DNA from: Inia geoffrensis
Taxonomy: Eukaryota; Chordata; Mammalia; Artiodactyla; Iniidae
Direction: 5' to 3'
NCBI GenBank assembly: GCA_036417435.1
Contig: CM070904.1
Location: forward strand, 132,308,695-132,372,694
DNA: 64,000 nt
Positions 23,341 to 35,924 of the stretch are shown one piece after another; positions within the stretch are counted from its first letter, which is position 1, and every line of letters starts with the position of its first letter. A program made the position numbers and the translations under genes. Under the pieces are notes generated by a model. The model worked only from the letters and a program-made list of their open reading frames with translations, was not told the DNA's origin and ran no database searches.

Positions 23341-24434
23341 CAACAGATGTGAATGACCGTCCGAGAGATTTCGCTTGCGTGCAGTGCCCTCGGAAGGGGC
23401 CAATCCCGACTTGACAGTGACTGAAAAGACCTCAACATCATCCGGAGCCTGGAAGCAGCTCCAGCATTGGGCCTGAGGTTGCCTGACTCAGCGCTCTTGT
23501 CTCAGACTCTGCATCGCTTGGCCGCATCTGCCTTTGCAGCTTAAAGAGGGCTGACCGCCTGCTGGGAGGTCATACGGTGCTGCACGGTGACAGGAGTGCA
23601 CCTGAGCCTCCTAGAGGCCCATGCAGCTTGAAAATCACTGGCCGGCAGCCACCGAATCATGTCAGGTTTTGGCAAGACCCGTCGCTCTTGCACCAATACC
23701 CCAAGTGAGAGAGGTTTTCATACCCAGTTCACCTCTGTCATTACTCTAAATGAACTGTCAACTCCTCCTAAAGTTAGCAAGGTTTATTTGGTCATATTCC
23801 TCCATTTTACACAGCAGACAGCAGCTCTGAATGTCAAAGCTAGAGCACGACAGAGTAATTTTTAAATGAGCAATAAACCAGTTCGATTTCTCTGTGGCAA
23901 GAGACGTCACAGCTTCCCTTACCCCAGGTCCTACAATGTCCTAGTAACTATTTCCTAAATTATTTCTTTAATGTGCCTGGAGGTTGGTATATTGAAGAAA
24001 TGGCTCTAGGGCAAATGTGTAAAGAGCACTGGAAGGATGTGCAAAGGGGTCTCTCTGCGCCCCTCGTGCTTTGTAGAACCATAGCTGATATAGGTGCAGG
24101 GCGTCAAGGACGAGCCCGACCACATCTTTCTGGAGTAGATTTTGATAGCGAAAGAATAATCATTGATCTTAATGAGGCTTTACGACGGTCCATCAAAACC
24201 AGTGTCATATTTGGTCAGAGGCCTTCCACGGGGGCCTGGCTAAGGGTGACTCTTAGAAGGAAAATGATGCAAATACAGCGATGAAGAAACTCCAATTGCC
24301 TGGTGGGACAGGGGCTCTCCAGGCCAGACTTCAACCAGAAAAGCAAACAACATTAATGAAGCTGCAAACACCAAGCCATTCAGCCCCAGAACTTTGGACT
24401 TATCCTAGGTGATTAATCCAGAAGGGAGCTGGAG
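23341..24434. other. Repeat-poor DNA, no gene supported
   Basis: No mobile element is recognised. A CRE-like word (gagacgtcac) lies near 23908. A 103-codon plus-strand open frame (23973-24284) begins at a GTG and has no recognised homologue, so it is not called a gene. Confidence 0.4.
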
Positions 24435-24905
24435 TAGTCTCCCACGGCTGCTGTAACCGGTTACCACAAGTGTACAGGCTTTAAATAGCACAGTTTTATT
24501 ACCTTATAGTTCTAGAGGCAGGAAGTCTGAAACGGGTCTCATGCGGCTAAAATCAAGGTGTCAGCAGGGTTGTCCTCCTTCTGGAGACTCCGGGGGAGAA
24601 TCCATTTCTTTGTCTTTTCCAGCTTCTAGAGGCTGCCTGCGTTCCTTGGCTCATGGCCACATTGCATCACCCAGCCTTGGCTTCCGTTCTCCCATTTCCA
24701 TCTCTCTGACTCAGACCATCCTGCCTCCCTGTTATAAGGAGGTCTGTGCTTGTACTGGACCCACCAAAATAATCCAGGTTAATTTCCCCGTCACAAGACC
24801 CTTGACTTACTCACATCTGCAAAGTCCCTTTTGCCACGGAAGGTCAAGTATTCACTGGTTCTGGGGATTACAACGTGGATGTGTTAGGGGGCCATTGTGC
24901 TGCTT
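24435..24905 (-). mobile_element. MaLR/MLT1-type LTR relic, reverse orientation
   Basis: 'tatagttctagaggcaggaagtctga', 'aaatcaaggtgtcagcagggttg', 'cagcttctagaggctgcctgcgttccttggctcatgg' and 'tcacatctgcaaagtccc' follow the reverse complement of MLT1-type LTRs. Solo and diverged. Confidence 0.8.
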
Positions 24906-25094
24906 CCCTAGGAACCGTGTTCTAAGCCAGAGGATGGGGTGACATTCCTTCTGGGAGCAGAATCATGGGAAGTGAAGCTCTGTGTTAGTCACAGGGCCCA
25001 CCTGGAATCACTTGTGGAGAGGGAACAAGGTCATTAATGGAACAGCCTGGAAATCTCCAGGTAGCACATGTGAGAATGAAAATGGAACAATATC

Positions 25095-25285
25095 TAACAC
25101 CTACATCATGGCTTCACTCTTTTGCATTATTCTTCTTAATCATTACAACAGCTTATTGGAGTATATACCATTATCATCCCAATTTACAGAAAAGGAAATT
25201 GAGGCTACAAAATGTTAAGTTACTTGCCCAAGATCACAGCTCTGTGTACATCTGTCATAACTGGTGGAGTCTGAATACAAATTGA
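25095..25285 (-). repeat. MIR SINE
   Basis: 'accattatcatcccaatttacagaaaaggaaattgaggc' and 'aagttacttgcccaagatcacagctctg' are the reverse-complement MIR core, well preserved. Confidence 0.85.
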
Positions 25286-25289
25286 GGGC

Positions 25290-27490
25290 TGAATGCTCAT
25301 TTTCCTCTTTTATGGTGACTTTAAATATTTTGGAATCATGAAAGCAGAAGTCCTATCTAATGCAATAAGACAAGAAAAGGAAATTAGAAGTATATAGTAT
25401 GGGAGGCAAGAGAGAAGTCTGTCTTTGTTTGCAAAAGACATGAATGTCAATGTAGAAAATCCAAAAGAATCTACAAAAAAAAAAAAAAAAGACCCTCTTG
25501 GAACCAATCATTGATTAATTATAATGAGGTTGTAGGATACAAGGAAGCCAATCACTTTCCTATACACCCACCATTGAACAAGTGGAATTTTAAATTGAAA
25601 ACACAATACCATTTACATTAGCACCCCCCAAATATGAAATACTTAGGTATAAATCTAACAAAATATGTACAAGATCTATATGAAGAAAACCTTGATAACA
25701 GAAATCTAAGAACTAAATAAATGGAGAGATAGTCCATGTTCATAAATAGGAAGACTCAATATGGTGATGATGTCAATTCTTCCCAAGTTGATCTATGGAT
25801 TCAAAGAAATTCTAATGAAAATCTCAGCAAGTTATTTGGTGGTTATTAACAACTGATTTTAAAGTTTATATGCAGAGACAGAAAACCCAGAATAGCCAGT
25901 ACAATACTGAAGAAGGACAAAGTTGGAGGGCTGACTTTCAAGACTTACTATAAGGCTATAGGAATCAAGGCAGTGTCTTACTGGCAAAAGAATAGACAGA
26001 TAGATCAATGGAATAGAAGGGGGGGCACAGAGAGGCTCCATAAATATAGTCAACTGATCTTTGATAAAGGGGTAAAGGCAATACCAATATGATGGAGCAA
26101 AGATAGTCCTTTCAGTAAATGGTGCTAGAACAATTGAACATCCACATGTAAGAAAAGCGGGACCTAGGCACAGGGCTTATACCCTTCACAAAAATTAACT
26201 CGAAGTAGACCATAGACCTAAATGTAAACTGTAAAACTTTGAAACTCCTAGGAGGTAAAATAGGATAAAACCTAGATGACCTTATGTATGGTGATGACTT
26301 TTTAGGTACAACACCAAAAGCACCATCCATGAAAAAAAGAATTGACATGCTGGACTTAATTGAAATTAAAAACTTCTGCCCTGCAAAAGACAATGTTAAA
26401 AGAATGAGAAGACAAACCACAGACTTGGAGAAAATATTTGCAACAGAAACATCTGATAAAGGACTATTATCCAAAATGTCCAGAGAACTCTTAAAATTCA
26501 ACACTAAGAAAACAGTCAGCTTGATTAAAAAATGGACCAAGATCTTAACAGACACCTCACTAAACATGTACTGGTGACAAATAAGTAGACATGCTCCCTA
26601 CATAGGTCACCTGGGAAATGCAAATTTAAACAACAATGAGATACCACTACACACCTATGGCCAAAATCCGGAACTCTGACAACACCAAATGCTGGCGAGG
26701 ATGTGGAGCAACAGGAACGCTCTTTAGTTGCTGGTGGGAAATGCAAAACAGTGCAGCCGCTTATGAAAACAGTTTGACAGTTTCTTAAAAAACTAAGCAT
26801 ACTCTCACCATAGGATCCAGCAAACACACTCCTTGGCATTTACTCAAAGGGGCTGAAAACATGTTCACACAAAAACCTGCACACAGATGTTTATAGCAGC
26901 TTTATTCATAGTTGCCAAAAAGTCCTTCAGTACGTGAGTGGACAAATAAACTGTGGTGCATCCAGACAGGGAAATATTATTCAGCGCTAAAAAGAAATGA
27001 GCTTTCAAGCAATGAAATGACATGGAGGAGACTTAAATGTGTATAACTAAACAAAAGAAGCGAATCTGAGAAGACTACATACTGTATGATTCCAACTTAC
27101 GTTATTCTGGAAAAAAAGCAAAACTATGGAGACAATGAAAGGATGAGTGGCTGCTGGGGGTGGGGAAGGGGTGAGTAGAAGGAACACAGATGATCTTTAG
27201 GGCAGTGAAAATACTCTGTATGATACTATAATGATGGATACATGTCATTATACTCTTGTCCAAACCCGTGGAACGCACAGCACCGAAAGTGAGCCTTATG
27301 TAAAGTATGGACCTTTGGGTAATTATGACGTGCCCCTGTAGGTCCATCAGTTGTAGCACGTGTACCACTCTGGTGGGGAATGTGGATAATGGGGGAGGCT
27401 GTGCATGTGGTGGGCAGAAGGTATATGGTAATTCTCTTCCTCTCAATTTTGTTGTGAACCTAAAACTGCTCTAAAAAATAAACTTAAAAC
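25290..27490 (+). mobile_element. 5'-truncated LINE-1: ORF2 C-terminal part and 3' UTR
   Basis: About 2.2 kb of L1 in sense orientation. ORF2-end wording runs through the region ('aatgcaataagacaagaaaaggaaattagaag', 'aaagttggagggctgactttc', 'gaatagacagatagatcaatggaatag', 'aaaattaactcgaagtagaccatagacctaaatg'). It ends in a 3' UTR with 'ctaaaactgctctaaaaaataaa'. A 97-codon remnant at 26284-26577 still reads as ORF2 C-terminus, but stops and frameshifts break the rest. Without ORF1 and the reverse-transcriptase core it cannot be autonomous. Confidence 0.9.
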
Positions 27491-29390
27491 ATAAAAGAAT
27501 TGTGAAAGCATCCTTTCATTTTTCACTATTGCTTTCCAATGGAAAGTCCTTACTGGAAGGAGTCTTCAAGTTCAGACCCTCAGATACTGGAATGAAGCAC
27601 TTTGCCTGTGATGCAAAGATCTTTCACCCATGATTCATGCCAACAATTTCCTGCTGATTCCTCTAAGTTTAAATCAGTTTGACAATACGCATTTTCTGTT
27701 TCATGTGTTCTTCAGATCCAGTCTCTTCACAGGACCACGCTTCATGATGTAAGCCCCAGACGACGCAAGTCTGTAAAGTATGATTAATGTGCCATGTGTC
27801 AGAGAAAGGATCAAAGGTTGTGTGTGTGCGTGCTCTAATATGGTAGGATGTCCTTCCAAAAGTTCAGGGCTCTGGGGCTCCCTCCCCTACAGAGAAGAGG
27901 AGGGGGGAACACAACTCCACTGAACAAAAGAGTCGAAGGAAAATGTACATCGTATGAAACATTTTTATGATCCAAAAAGATAAGGAATGCCGGAACGAAG
28001 AGAAGGAACGAGCCAAAGGATAAGCGTGAGTTGTCACGTGACCAGCACTAAGCACCCCTCTCTGTTCATCTGGAAAGAAGTAAAGATGCTCCATGGCTCC
28101 TGGGTCTGTACAGAGCCCCAACTCAGAGCAACCCTCGACATCCAACAAGTACGGATTTCAGGATAAATCCTCAAATGTGTGGGCCAGCTGTCCCATCCAA
28201 TGCAGACTCTACGTGTGAAAGTTCTGCTTCTCTGGGCTCTGGCTTCATTGTGGCAGTGCTGAGCTAGCCCATGCTCAGGTCCAGAAGGAGCCAGGCCACT
28301 TGAGTCAGCCCCCAGGAAGGTACCTTGAGACAGGGTGGACCAAGTAGGACCCATCCCCAAGGCCGCTTCCAAGAAAAGCATCATGGCCAAAGAGGGTGAG
28401 GGTCAGTGCTGAGCAGTCATTGCTCAGGGTGAGGATGGGACCAAGCAAGCAGTTGGGGGTTTGGAGAACACAGGAGCAGTGCAGGGGGCAAGATGCATGG
28501 TACACCAAGAAGTTTTGGCTGAGCTGGGTCACCTGATCCCCTAGCAGAAAGGTGTCTGTTTAATTTACTATCCAAAAAGTGACACTATGGAGAGTGAAAG
28601 GGAGTGCTATAATAGGCACACTGGGATGTGTGATTCGCACCCCCTGTGATGCATGCTGTGGGTGGAAGGGGAGGTCAAGGTCAGCACTGGGGACCTGTCT
28701 GGATGTGCCTGTCTCACCTACCACACAGGCAGAGAGAGACACGACTTGTCCGTATGGGTCCTGGATAGGACGAAGGGTGCACAAATATGATGATGTTAGA
28801 TTCCACATGGGGAAGAATTTTCACTTGGAAAACTCCAGGAGTCCTACCTTTGATCATTTACAAATTAGTCCCCCCTAAGCCTTGGAAGACTATCAAAATT
28901 ATTCCGACAAAGAGATTCATGAGATGCAAGTTGAGTATAAGCTCTGGTAATAAGTGACGTAAAGGACAAGCTAGACACTTCTCCTGACCACAAACAGCCA
29001 TGAACTGGCGAGGCCACCACGCTGCATGTTTTTATATGTCTAGAACAGTGACCAGCAGGGGAACAGCAGCAATGAGACATCACTGGGAAAGGCTTTGAGG
29101 GGAGCGCTGCTTCTGATTAGGTTGTAAAATGCTGCCGGGGACCATTGCTCCTCTTCTGACCATGAGAAGGAGCTGCAAAATCTACAAGATCATAATGTCC
29201 CTTTAGTTCGTAAAGAACTGAAGTCACAAGGCCACAGAGAAACTAGATTCCAAGTGTGACAAACCCTCTGAGGAGAGGGGGACCACATGAATTACCCCAT
29301 GTTTGGTGGAGCATAAAAAGGGATAGTTACCACACAAGCAGGCAAAAAGAAACAGCTGAAAGTTAATGATTTCTCAAAGGCTGAATATGG
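27491..29390. other. Unique DNA, no gene seen
   Basis: No named repeat is recognised across about 1.9 kb. Open frames up to 118 codons on both strands overlap and show no signature. Parts of 28570-29350 could be an old unrecognised LTR or DNA element, but I cannot support a name. Confidence 0.4.
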
Positions 29391-29790
29391 GTGTATTAGA
29401 TTGAATGGTGACCCTCAAAAGCTACGTCCAGGTCCCAATCCCGGGAACCTGTTACCTTACTCGGAAAAGGGGTTTCTGCAGAGGTAGGTTAAGGATCTTG
29501 AGATGAAATTATCCCAGGTTATTCAAGTGAGTCCTAAATCTAATGACAGCTTTTCCTATAAGAGATGCACAGAGGAGACAGACACAGAGGCAGGAGGGAC
29601 GTGAGGCAGCCACAAGCCAAGGATGCCTGCAACTGTAGGAGCTGGAAGAGGCAAAGAAACAAGGTCTCCCCTCGGGCCCCTCCATGGAGGACTTCTGTCC
29701 TCCGGAACTGTGAGAGAATACATTTCTGTTGTTTTCGGCCACCAAGTGTGTGGTAGTGTGTTATGGCGGCCCTAATCAACTAATACAATG
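29390..29790 (+). mobile_element. MaLR/MLT1-type solo LTR, forward orientation
   Basis: Starts 'tgtattagattgaatggtgaccctcaaaagctacgtcc' and ends 'gaactgtgagagaatacatttctgttgtttt...ggccaccaagtgtgtggtagtgtgttatggc-ggccctaatcaactaataca', the classic MLT1 layout. The internal 'gatgaaattatcccaggttattcaag' and 'gccaaggatgcctgcaac' also fit. Non-coding relic of a retrovirus-like element. Confidence 0.85.
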
Positions 29791-30729
29791 GGCTCACATG
29801 ACAGCTCAGCATCCCTGGCAATTCTAGACACAAGGGGAGTCTGCACTCAATGTTCTTCCATGGGCCTTTACCAAGGGCTTTCAAGAAAGATGGAGGGCAC
29901 GGAAGGAGACCTCGGAGGGTCTGTCTCAGGGGCACACAGGCATGAGACCCTGCCTGCTTCCTTCTTTATTGTGGAGCCCAAGCCAAGCTGGGGGAGGGCC
30001 AGCCCCCGGGGCCTAGAAGAGATGCTCTACCTCTGAGGAAAGAAAGAAGCAAAGGCTATCTCCCTTGTAGGAGGAGCTGATGCTGCACGTCAGGCGGAAG
30101 TCTGCTTCTCAGTGTGCAGGAGGAGGATGAGGAAACCCTCTCCCACCTAAGACCCTCCCACACGCTAAGAACGCAGGGTTTGGCTGTCACGAGGGAAGAG
30201 CAGGGACGTTGAGAAAGCCTCATTCTGAGACCTAAGATGCACACCCAAGGCTGAGACTAGAGCAAGAGAACTGAGGAAGTTCTCTGGACCCTGCCACGGT
30301 GTGTGCATCACAGACAACCACTGGCAGAGGGTCAAGAATGTGGGGAAACCTCCTTTTTGCGGTGTGGAGGTACAGGGAAAACAGAGCTGAGGGTGAAGTA
30401 GGAACACGGAGGAAAAGCCTACAGCACTCCAGGCCCAAAGTAAAGACAGAGGAAGCGCCCCTCCAAGGAAGAAATTCGAAGTCCATAGTCACTAATGGGA
30501 GCCGTAGCAACAAGAGCTCCCCAGCCAACTCAACTGCAGAATGACAACAGTCCCACAACAGCAGTCTGTCAGAAGATGCATGTGCCCATTTCCAGGCATA
30601 AATGCTATTTGCCTCAGTCTCTGCCGTTCTCTCACATACAGTGTCCCAAATTTTTAAAAAAAAAATTTTTTTTTTTTGAGATACACAGAAAGACTGTAAG
30701 AGATGACTCATTGTCAAGAGATAAATAAT
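29791..30729. other. Unique DNA with an A/T palindromic tract
   Basis: No gene is seen. At 30650-30677 a T-run, an A-run and a second T-run follow each other and could pair as a small hairpin. The 161-codon reverse frame at 30232-30717 crosses this tract and has no family features. Confidence 0.45.
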
Positions 30730-33700
30730 CAGAAAAACCAGACCCAGAGATGATCTAGACGATCAGACAGGGATTTAAAATACCTGTAGTTAATATAATA
30801 AGTAACTTATTTAATAGAATAAATAAGATAGAGGAGAAGGTAAACAATGTGTCAGAACACGAGAAATTTCAGCAGAGAAATAAAACCATAAAAAGGAGTC
30901 AAATGGAAATGCAAGAAAAGAAGTTTTTGAACCTACCATATCAGAGATGAAGAATTCCTTCAACAAGCTTATCAGAAATGTGGACACAGCAGATTAAAAA
31001 AACTGTCACTGAACCTGAAGTTAGGTCAGTAGAAATCATCCAAGCTGAGACACAAAGGAACAAAAGAAAAAGCAGGAAAAAAAAAAAAAAAAACCCTCAA
31101 AAAACAGAACTGAGCATCCATGAAATGTGGGGAAATACGAAGCAAATAACATATGTAATTTTAGTCCCAAAATGAGAAGGGAGGGAGCAAGAGAATTGGG
31201 CAGGAGAAAGATTTGTATGTCAGTAGTTGATAATAGACAAAATTAAAGAAAAGCAACAAACTAAAAATCAAAGAAGCTCAAAGTGTCTCAAGCAGAGTAA
31301 AAACAAGTAATGACACATCAAGATACATCACAGTCAAATATTTAAAAACCAGAGATAAAGATAAGATCTTGAAAGAAACTGGAGGAAAAAAATATACATT
31401 GTATACAGAGGAACAAAGGTAAAATTACAGAAGACTCCTTGTCAGAGACCTTGTAAGCCAAATGAAAACAGAGAGACATTTTTTTGAAAGATTGAAGGCA
31501 AAAGTTGCTGTCCAACCAGAATTCTATAAACAATGGAAATGTCTTTCGAAAGAGAAAGCAAAACAGAGACTTTTTAAGACCAATAACAACTGAGTTAATT
31601 CATTCCTCACCTGCTTTCACTACAAAAAATATTAAATTTTAAATTTTAAATTAAATATTAAAGAAAGTTCTTCAGGCAGAAAAAGTATGATACAATGATG
31701 CCAGATGTATATCTGAGTCTACACAAATGAATGAAGAATGCCAGAACAGGTAAAAATGAGTAAATGTAAAATTATATTTGAATCTCTTTCAAACATAATC
31801 AACTGCCTAAAACAAAAAAAAAGTAATGATATGGTAGGACTTAAAACATATGTGGAATCAAAAGGTATGATAACAAAAGTACAATGAATAAGAGGAAAAA
31901 AATGAAAATATACTATTGTAAGTTTCATGCAGTAGTATGTGAAGTGAAAAATAGTATTTGAAGATAGATTGTGATAAGTTAAAGATGCATATTGTAAAGG
32001 CTAGGACAACAACAGAGAGAAAGGGGTGGGAGAAGAAGAAATAAGCCAATTTAAGGTAGAACTGAATACACAAAACCATTTAATTAATCGGAAAGAAGAC
32101 AAAAATAGGAACAAAGTACAGACAGAATAAATTGAAAACAACAAGCAAGACATAGATTTAAATTCAGCTATGTAAATGGTTATTTTAAATGTAAATTCTC
32201 CATTTAAAAGACAGAGACTGTAAAATTAGAAAGAAAGCAAGACTCAACTACATACTTAAAAAAAAAACCTTTAAGTATATTGACATAGAAAGATTAAAAG
32301 TAAAGAGATAGAAAAAAAAATATATCATGCAAACACTAGTCAAAGGAAAGCTGAAGTGGCTATATTAATATCAGAAAAACTAAAATTTAGAACAAGGAAT
32401 ATTACAAAGAAAAAGAGGGACCTCATAAATTGATTCATTAGCCAATTCATCAAGAAGGCATAGCAATCTTATTTGTGTTTGTCCCCACTAAGGGAGCCTC
32501 AACATACATAAAGCAAAAGCTGAGAGAACTAAAATGAGAAATGGACAAATCCACAATGATAGCAGATTTCAACACACCTCTCTCAGTAGTTGATACCAAA
32601 AATAATATACAAAAAATTAATAAGGCTGCAGAGGATTTTAAAAGATCAACCAATCTGACCTAATTGACATGCTTTAGAACACTACACCCAATGTTATTTT
32701 CAAGTGTATACTGAATATTCACCAAGATAGAACATATTCTGTGCCATAAAACCAGTCACAACAAAATTTAAAAGATTGAAGTAGTACAAAGTATATTTTT
32801 TTAAGTGCAATGTAACTAACCCAGAAATCAACAACAGAACAATATCTGGAACCTCCCAATATTTGGTTATTAAACAACAAGTAATCCAGTCAAAGAAGAT
32901 GTACAAGACAAATTAGAAAAAAACTGGAGTTAAAAAGGGGAAAATACAATATATCAAAGTTTGTAGGATGCAAGTACACCAGTGCTTCAAGGGAAATTTA
33001 TATTATTAACTTCTTATATTAGAAAAGAGGAAAGTTCCCAAATCAACTACTTAAGCTTCCAAGCTTAATCAACTACTTAAGCTTCCAACTTAATAAACTA
33101 CAAAAAGAAGCAAATTAAACCCACAGCAAGTAGAAGGAAGAATACAAAGATAAGACCAGAAGTAAACAACATAGAAACAGAAAAACAATAGAAAAAAATC
33201 AATGAAAGCATTAAATTGATTACCACGTATACAGACTGAATAAGAAAAAAAAGAGAGAATACATAAAGTACATATATTAAGAATAAAGCAGGGACTTCCC
33301 TGGTGGCGCAGTGGTTAAGAATCTGCCTGCCAATGCAGGGGACATGGGTTTGAGCCCTGATCCGGGAAGATCCCACATACCGCAGAGCAGTTAAGCCCAT
33401 GCGCCACAACTACTGAAGCCTGAGCGCCTAGAGCCCGTGCTCCACAACAAGAAGCCACCGCAATGAGAAGCCCGCGCACCACAATGAAGAGTAGCTCCTG
33501 CTCGCTGCAACTGGAGAAAGCCCGTGCACAGCAACAAAGACCCAACGCAGCCAAAAATAGATAAATAAATTAGTTAAAAAAAAAGAATAAGGCAGATACT
33601 ACAGAAATTAAAGGGACAGTTAGAGAATGTTATTAACAACTTCACAGCAATAAAGTTTACAAGGTAGATGAAATAGAACAATTCCTTTAAAGACACAGGC

Positions 33701-34540
33701 TGTCAAAATTCTCCCAAGAAGAAACAGACAACCTGAATAACCCTACCTCTATTAGAGAAATTGAACTCACAGTGAACTGAATTTCTTTAGATTCTATGCA
33801 GAAAAGTACAGACACAGATGGTTTCATAGGCTTCTATTACCAAACATTTAAGAAAGAAATAATATCAATTCTATACAATGTCTTCTAGAAAATACAAGTG
33901 GAGGGAACACTTGCCAACTTATTTTATGAGGCCAGTTTTATCTTGATACCCAAAGCAAGGAAAGATGTTACAAAGAAAAAAAAAAAAAAACACATTAGAC
34001 ATTAAAAACTCTTAAAATATTAGCAAATTAAATCCAGCAATACATAAAAAGGATGATATATCATGTTTTAGTAGGATTCACCCCAGAGTTGCAAAGTTGG
34101 TTCAACATCTAAAAATTAGTGAATGTAATTTGCCACATCAACACACTAAAAAAGAGAAAACAATATGATCAACTCGATGACGTAGAAAGAGGGTTTGGCA
34201 AAATTCAACACCTATTCATTATAAAAACTCTAAACTAAAAATAGAAGGACATTTCCTCAACTTGATAAAGAGAATCTATGAAAACTTACATCTAACATCA
34301 GACTTCATGGCAAGAATCTGAATGCTTTCCTCTGATTGGGGAAAAGGCAAGGAGTTCTGCTCTCAGCATTTTTCTTTTCGGCATTGTATAGAGGTCCTAC
34401 CCAGTGCAATAAGGCAAGAAAAAGCAATAAGGGGCACATAATAGAAAAGAATGAATGAAAACTTTTTATTCATAGACATGATTGTCTATGTAGAAATGCA
34501 AAATACAGAAATACAGCATAAAATTTAGCATTAGAGACAA
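30730..34540 (+). mobile_element. Old LINE-1, 5' part through reverse-transcriptase region, split by a SINE
   Basis: About 3.5 kb of degenerate L1 in sense orientation. Recognisable stretches are 'cttgaaagaaactggaggaaa' and 'gttcttcaggcagaaaaag' (5' region), 'ttaacacacc-tctctcagtagttgatac' and 'cctaattgacatgctttagaacactacac' (early ORF2), 'ttgtaggatgcaagtacaccagtgc' and 'gatggtttcataggcttctattaccaaacatttaag' (RT region). Many stops and indels leave no frame over 70 codons. A CHR SINE interrupts it at 33291-33582. A 26-bp tandem duplication lies at 33041-33091. Confidence 0.85.
33291..33582 (+). mobile_element. CHR-type SINE, long class, inserted in L1 (copy 6)
   Basis: Head 'gggacttccctggtggcgcag', then 'caatgcaggggacatgggtttgagccctg' (B-box region), the long-class middle 'ctgctcgctgcaactggagaaag' and the tail 'gcagccaaaaatagataaataaattag'. 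The target-site duplication is aagaataaagca (33279-33290) against aagaataaggca (33583-33594), one mismatch. More diverged than the short copies, in keeping with an older insertion. Confidence 0.93.
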
Positions 34541-34649
34541 TTAGCACATTCGCATTGTTGTGCAGCCATTACCACAACCTAATTCCAGAATATTTTTATC
34601 ATCCCAAATGGCAACTGTATACACATTAAACACTTCCTATTCTCCTCTG

Positions 34650-35150
34650 TTTTAAAATGTACCTGGGATTTGTTTTAATTAGGTATGGGAAGACACACAG
34701 AAATAGATATGACTGTCATGAAGGATGAAGTTTTTATACCCACAGATCCATAGAAACAGGAGGCAGGGCCACACGGGGAAGTACCAGGGGTGGTTACGAG
34801 GCAGAAGAGAAGGGGAAATGTGGACGGGAGCCTTTATTGTGGTTTGTGTGGGACAGGCAAGACAGGGCAGGGTAAGCAAGCTGAGCCAACTTCAGGTTAG
34901 ACAGTGAAACACTTTGAGCAGCCGGGGCTGTAGAGGTGGTCACTATTTGTTGGTTCTGGGGTGATTTAGGGCAGGGACTATGTTCCAGACTGATAAAATG
35001 AGTAGGGCTGGGGTTTGTACTCAGGATTGGTTGGTTTGCATATCAAAGGGATGTCCTCAGGCAAGCTGTTTGCTATCTCCAAGAATCCACTGACTCTGGG
35101 AGGGGCAATCCCTCTCTGGGTCCACAAGGCCCCAAGATGTCAAAGCATCA
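34650..35150 (-). mobile_element. Unidentified LTR-like insertion inside L1
   Basis: About 500 bp of non-L1 sequence separates two adjoining segments of the same reverse L1. It contains 'gggagcctttattgtgg' near 34826, which on the reverse strand supplies an AATAAA signal, as expected of an LTR in reverse orientation. I do not recognise the family, and no target-site duplication was clear. Confidence 0.4.
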
Positions 35151-35366
35151 TAAAATACAGAAAATAGAACACATGGTTAATACACCCCCTCCTCCTAACC
35201 CTTGGCAGCTACTAATCTGATTTCTGTCTCTATGGATTTGCGTCTTCTGGATATTTCAGATAAATGGAACCATACAATATGTGACCACTTTTTCTGGCTT
35301 CTTTTGTTCTGCATGATGTTGTCAAGGTCCATCCATGTTGTAGCACACATCAGTATTTCATTCCTT

Positions 35367-35600
35367 ATTTTAAAAAAATTTTTATACAATTTTCAAAGGT
35401 TACTTGCCGTTTACCGTTATTACCAAATATTAGCTACATTCCCCAGGTTGTACAATGCATCCTTGAGCCTCTCTTACACCCAGTAGTTGGTACCTCCCAC
35501 TCTCCCACGCCTATATCCCTGTAGTCTGCTTCTGTTTTGTTATATTCACTAGTTTGTCGTAATTTTTAGATTCCATATATAAGTGATATCAAACAAGTAG
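35367..35600 (-). mobile_element. Nested artiodactyl-type LINE-1 3' UTR insertion
   Basis: 'ttatacaattttcaaaggttacttgccgtttaccgttatta' and 'agctacattccccaggttgtacaatgcatccttgag' match the same cetartiodactyl L1 3' UTR seen at 21.4-21.6 kb. It is bounded by ttcattcctt (35357-35366) and ttcattcttc (35601-35610), an apparent target-site duplication, inside the older reverse L1. Confidence 0.7.
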
Positions 35601-35924
35601 TTCATTCTTCTTTAAGACTAAATAATATTCCACGGTATGGCTATACCATGTTTTGTTTATCCATTCATCCATCGATGGACATTTGTGTTGTTTCCACATT
35701 TTGGCAATTGTGGATAACTCTGTTATGAACATTTGTGTACAAGTTTTGTTTGAACACCTGTTTTCAATTCTTTGGAGTATATACCCAAAGGTGGCATTGC
35801 TGGGTCACATGATCATTCTATAATTAACTTATTAAGAAATCACCAAATTTCTCCACATCCTTACCAATACTTGCTAGTTTTCTGATTGTTTGTTTGTTTT
35901 CTCTTTTATTATTACAGCCATCTG

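Larger units (their letters stand above)
34546..35920 (-). mobile_element. LINE-1 3' end, reverse orientation, with two nested insertions
   Basis: Three separated blocks of one reverse L1 are seen. 34546-34645 ('cacattcgcattgttgtgcagccattac') is followed by 35165-35366 ('ttggcagctactaatctg', 'gtcaaggtccatccatgttgtagcacac') and then 35601-35920 ('aataatattccacggtatggctatacc', 'ccattcatccatcgatggac', 'gagtatatacccaaaggtggcattgctggg'). Between blocks one and two lies an unidentified LTR-like insert. Between two and three lies a younger L1 3' UTR piece with its own target-site duplication. Confidence 0.8.

Noticed and set aside
23973..24284. 103-codon plus-strand frame with a protein-like sequence
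   Set aside because: It starts at GTG, has no recognised homologue, no splice partners and no neighbouring gene structure.
26284..26577. 97-codon frame that looks like a conserved protein
   Set aside because: It is the decayed C-terminal part of L1 ORF2 inside a truncated element.
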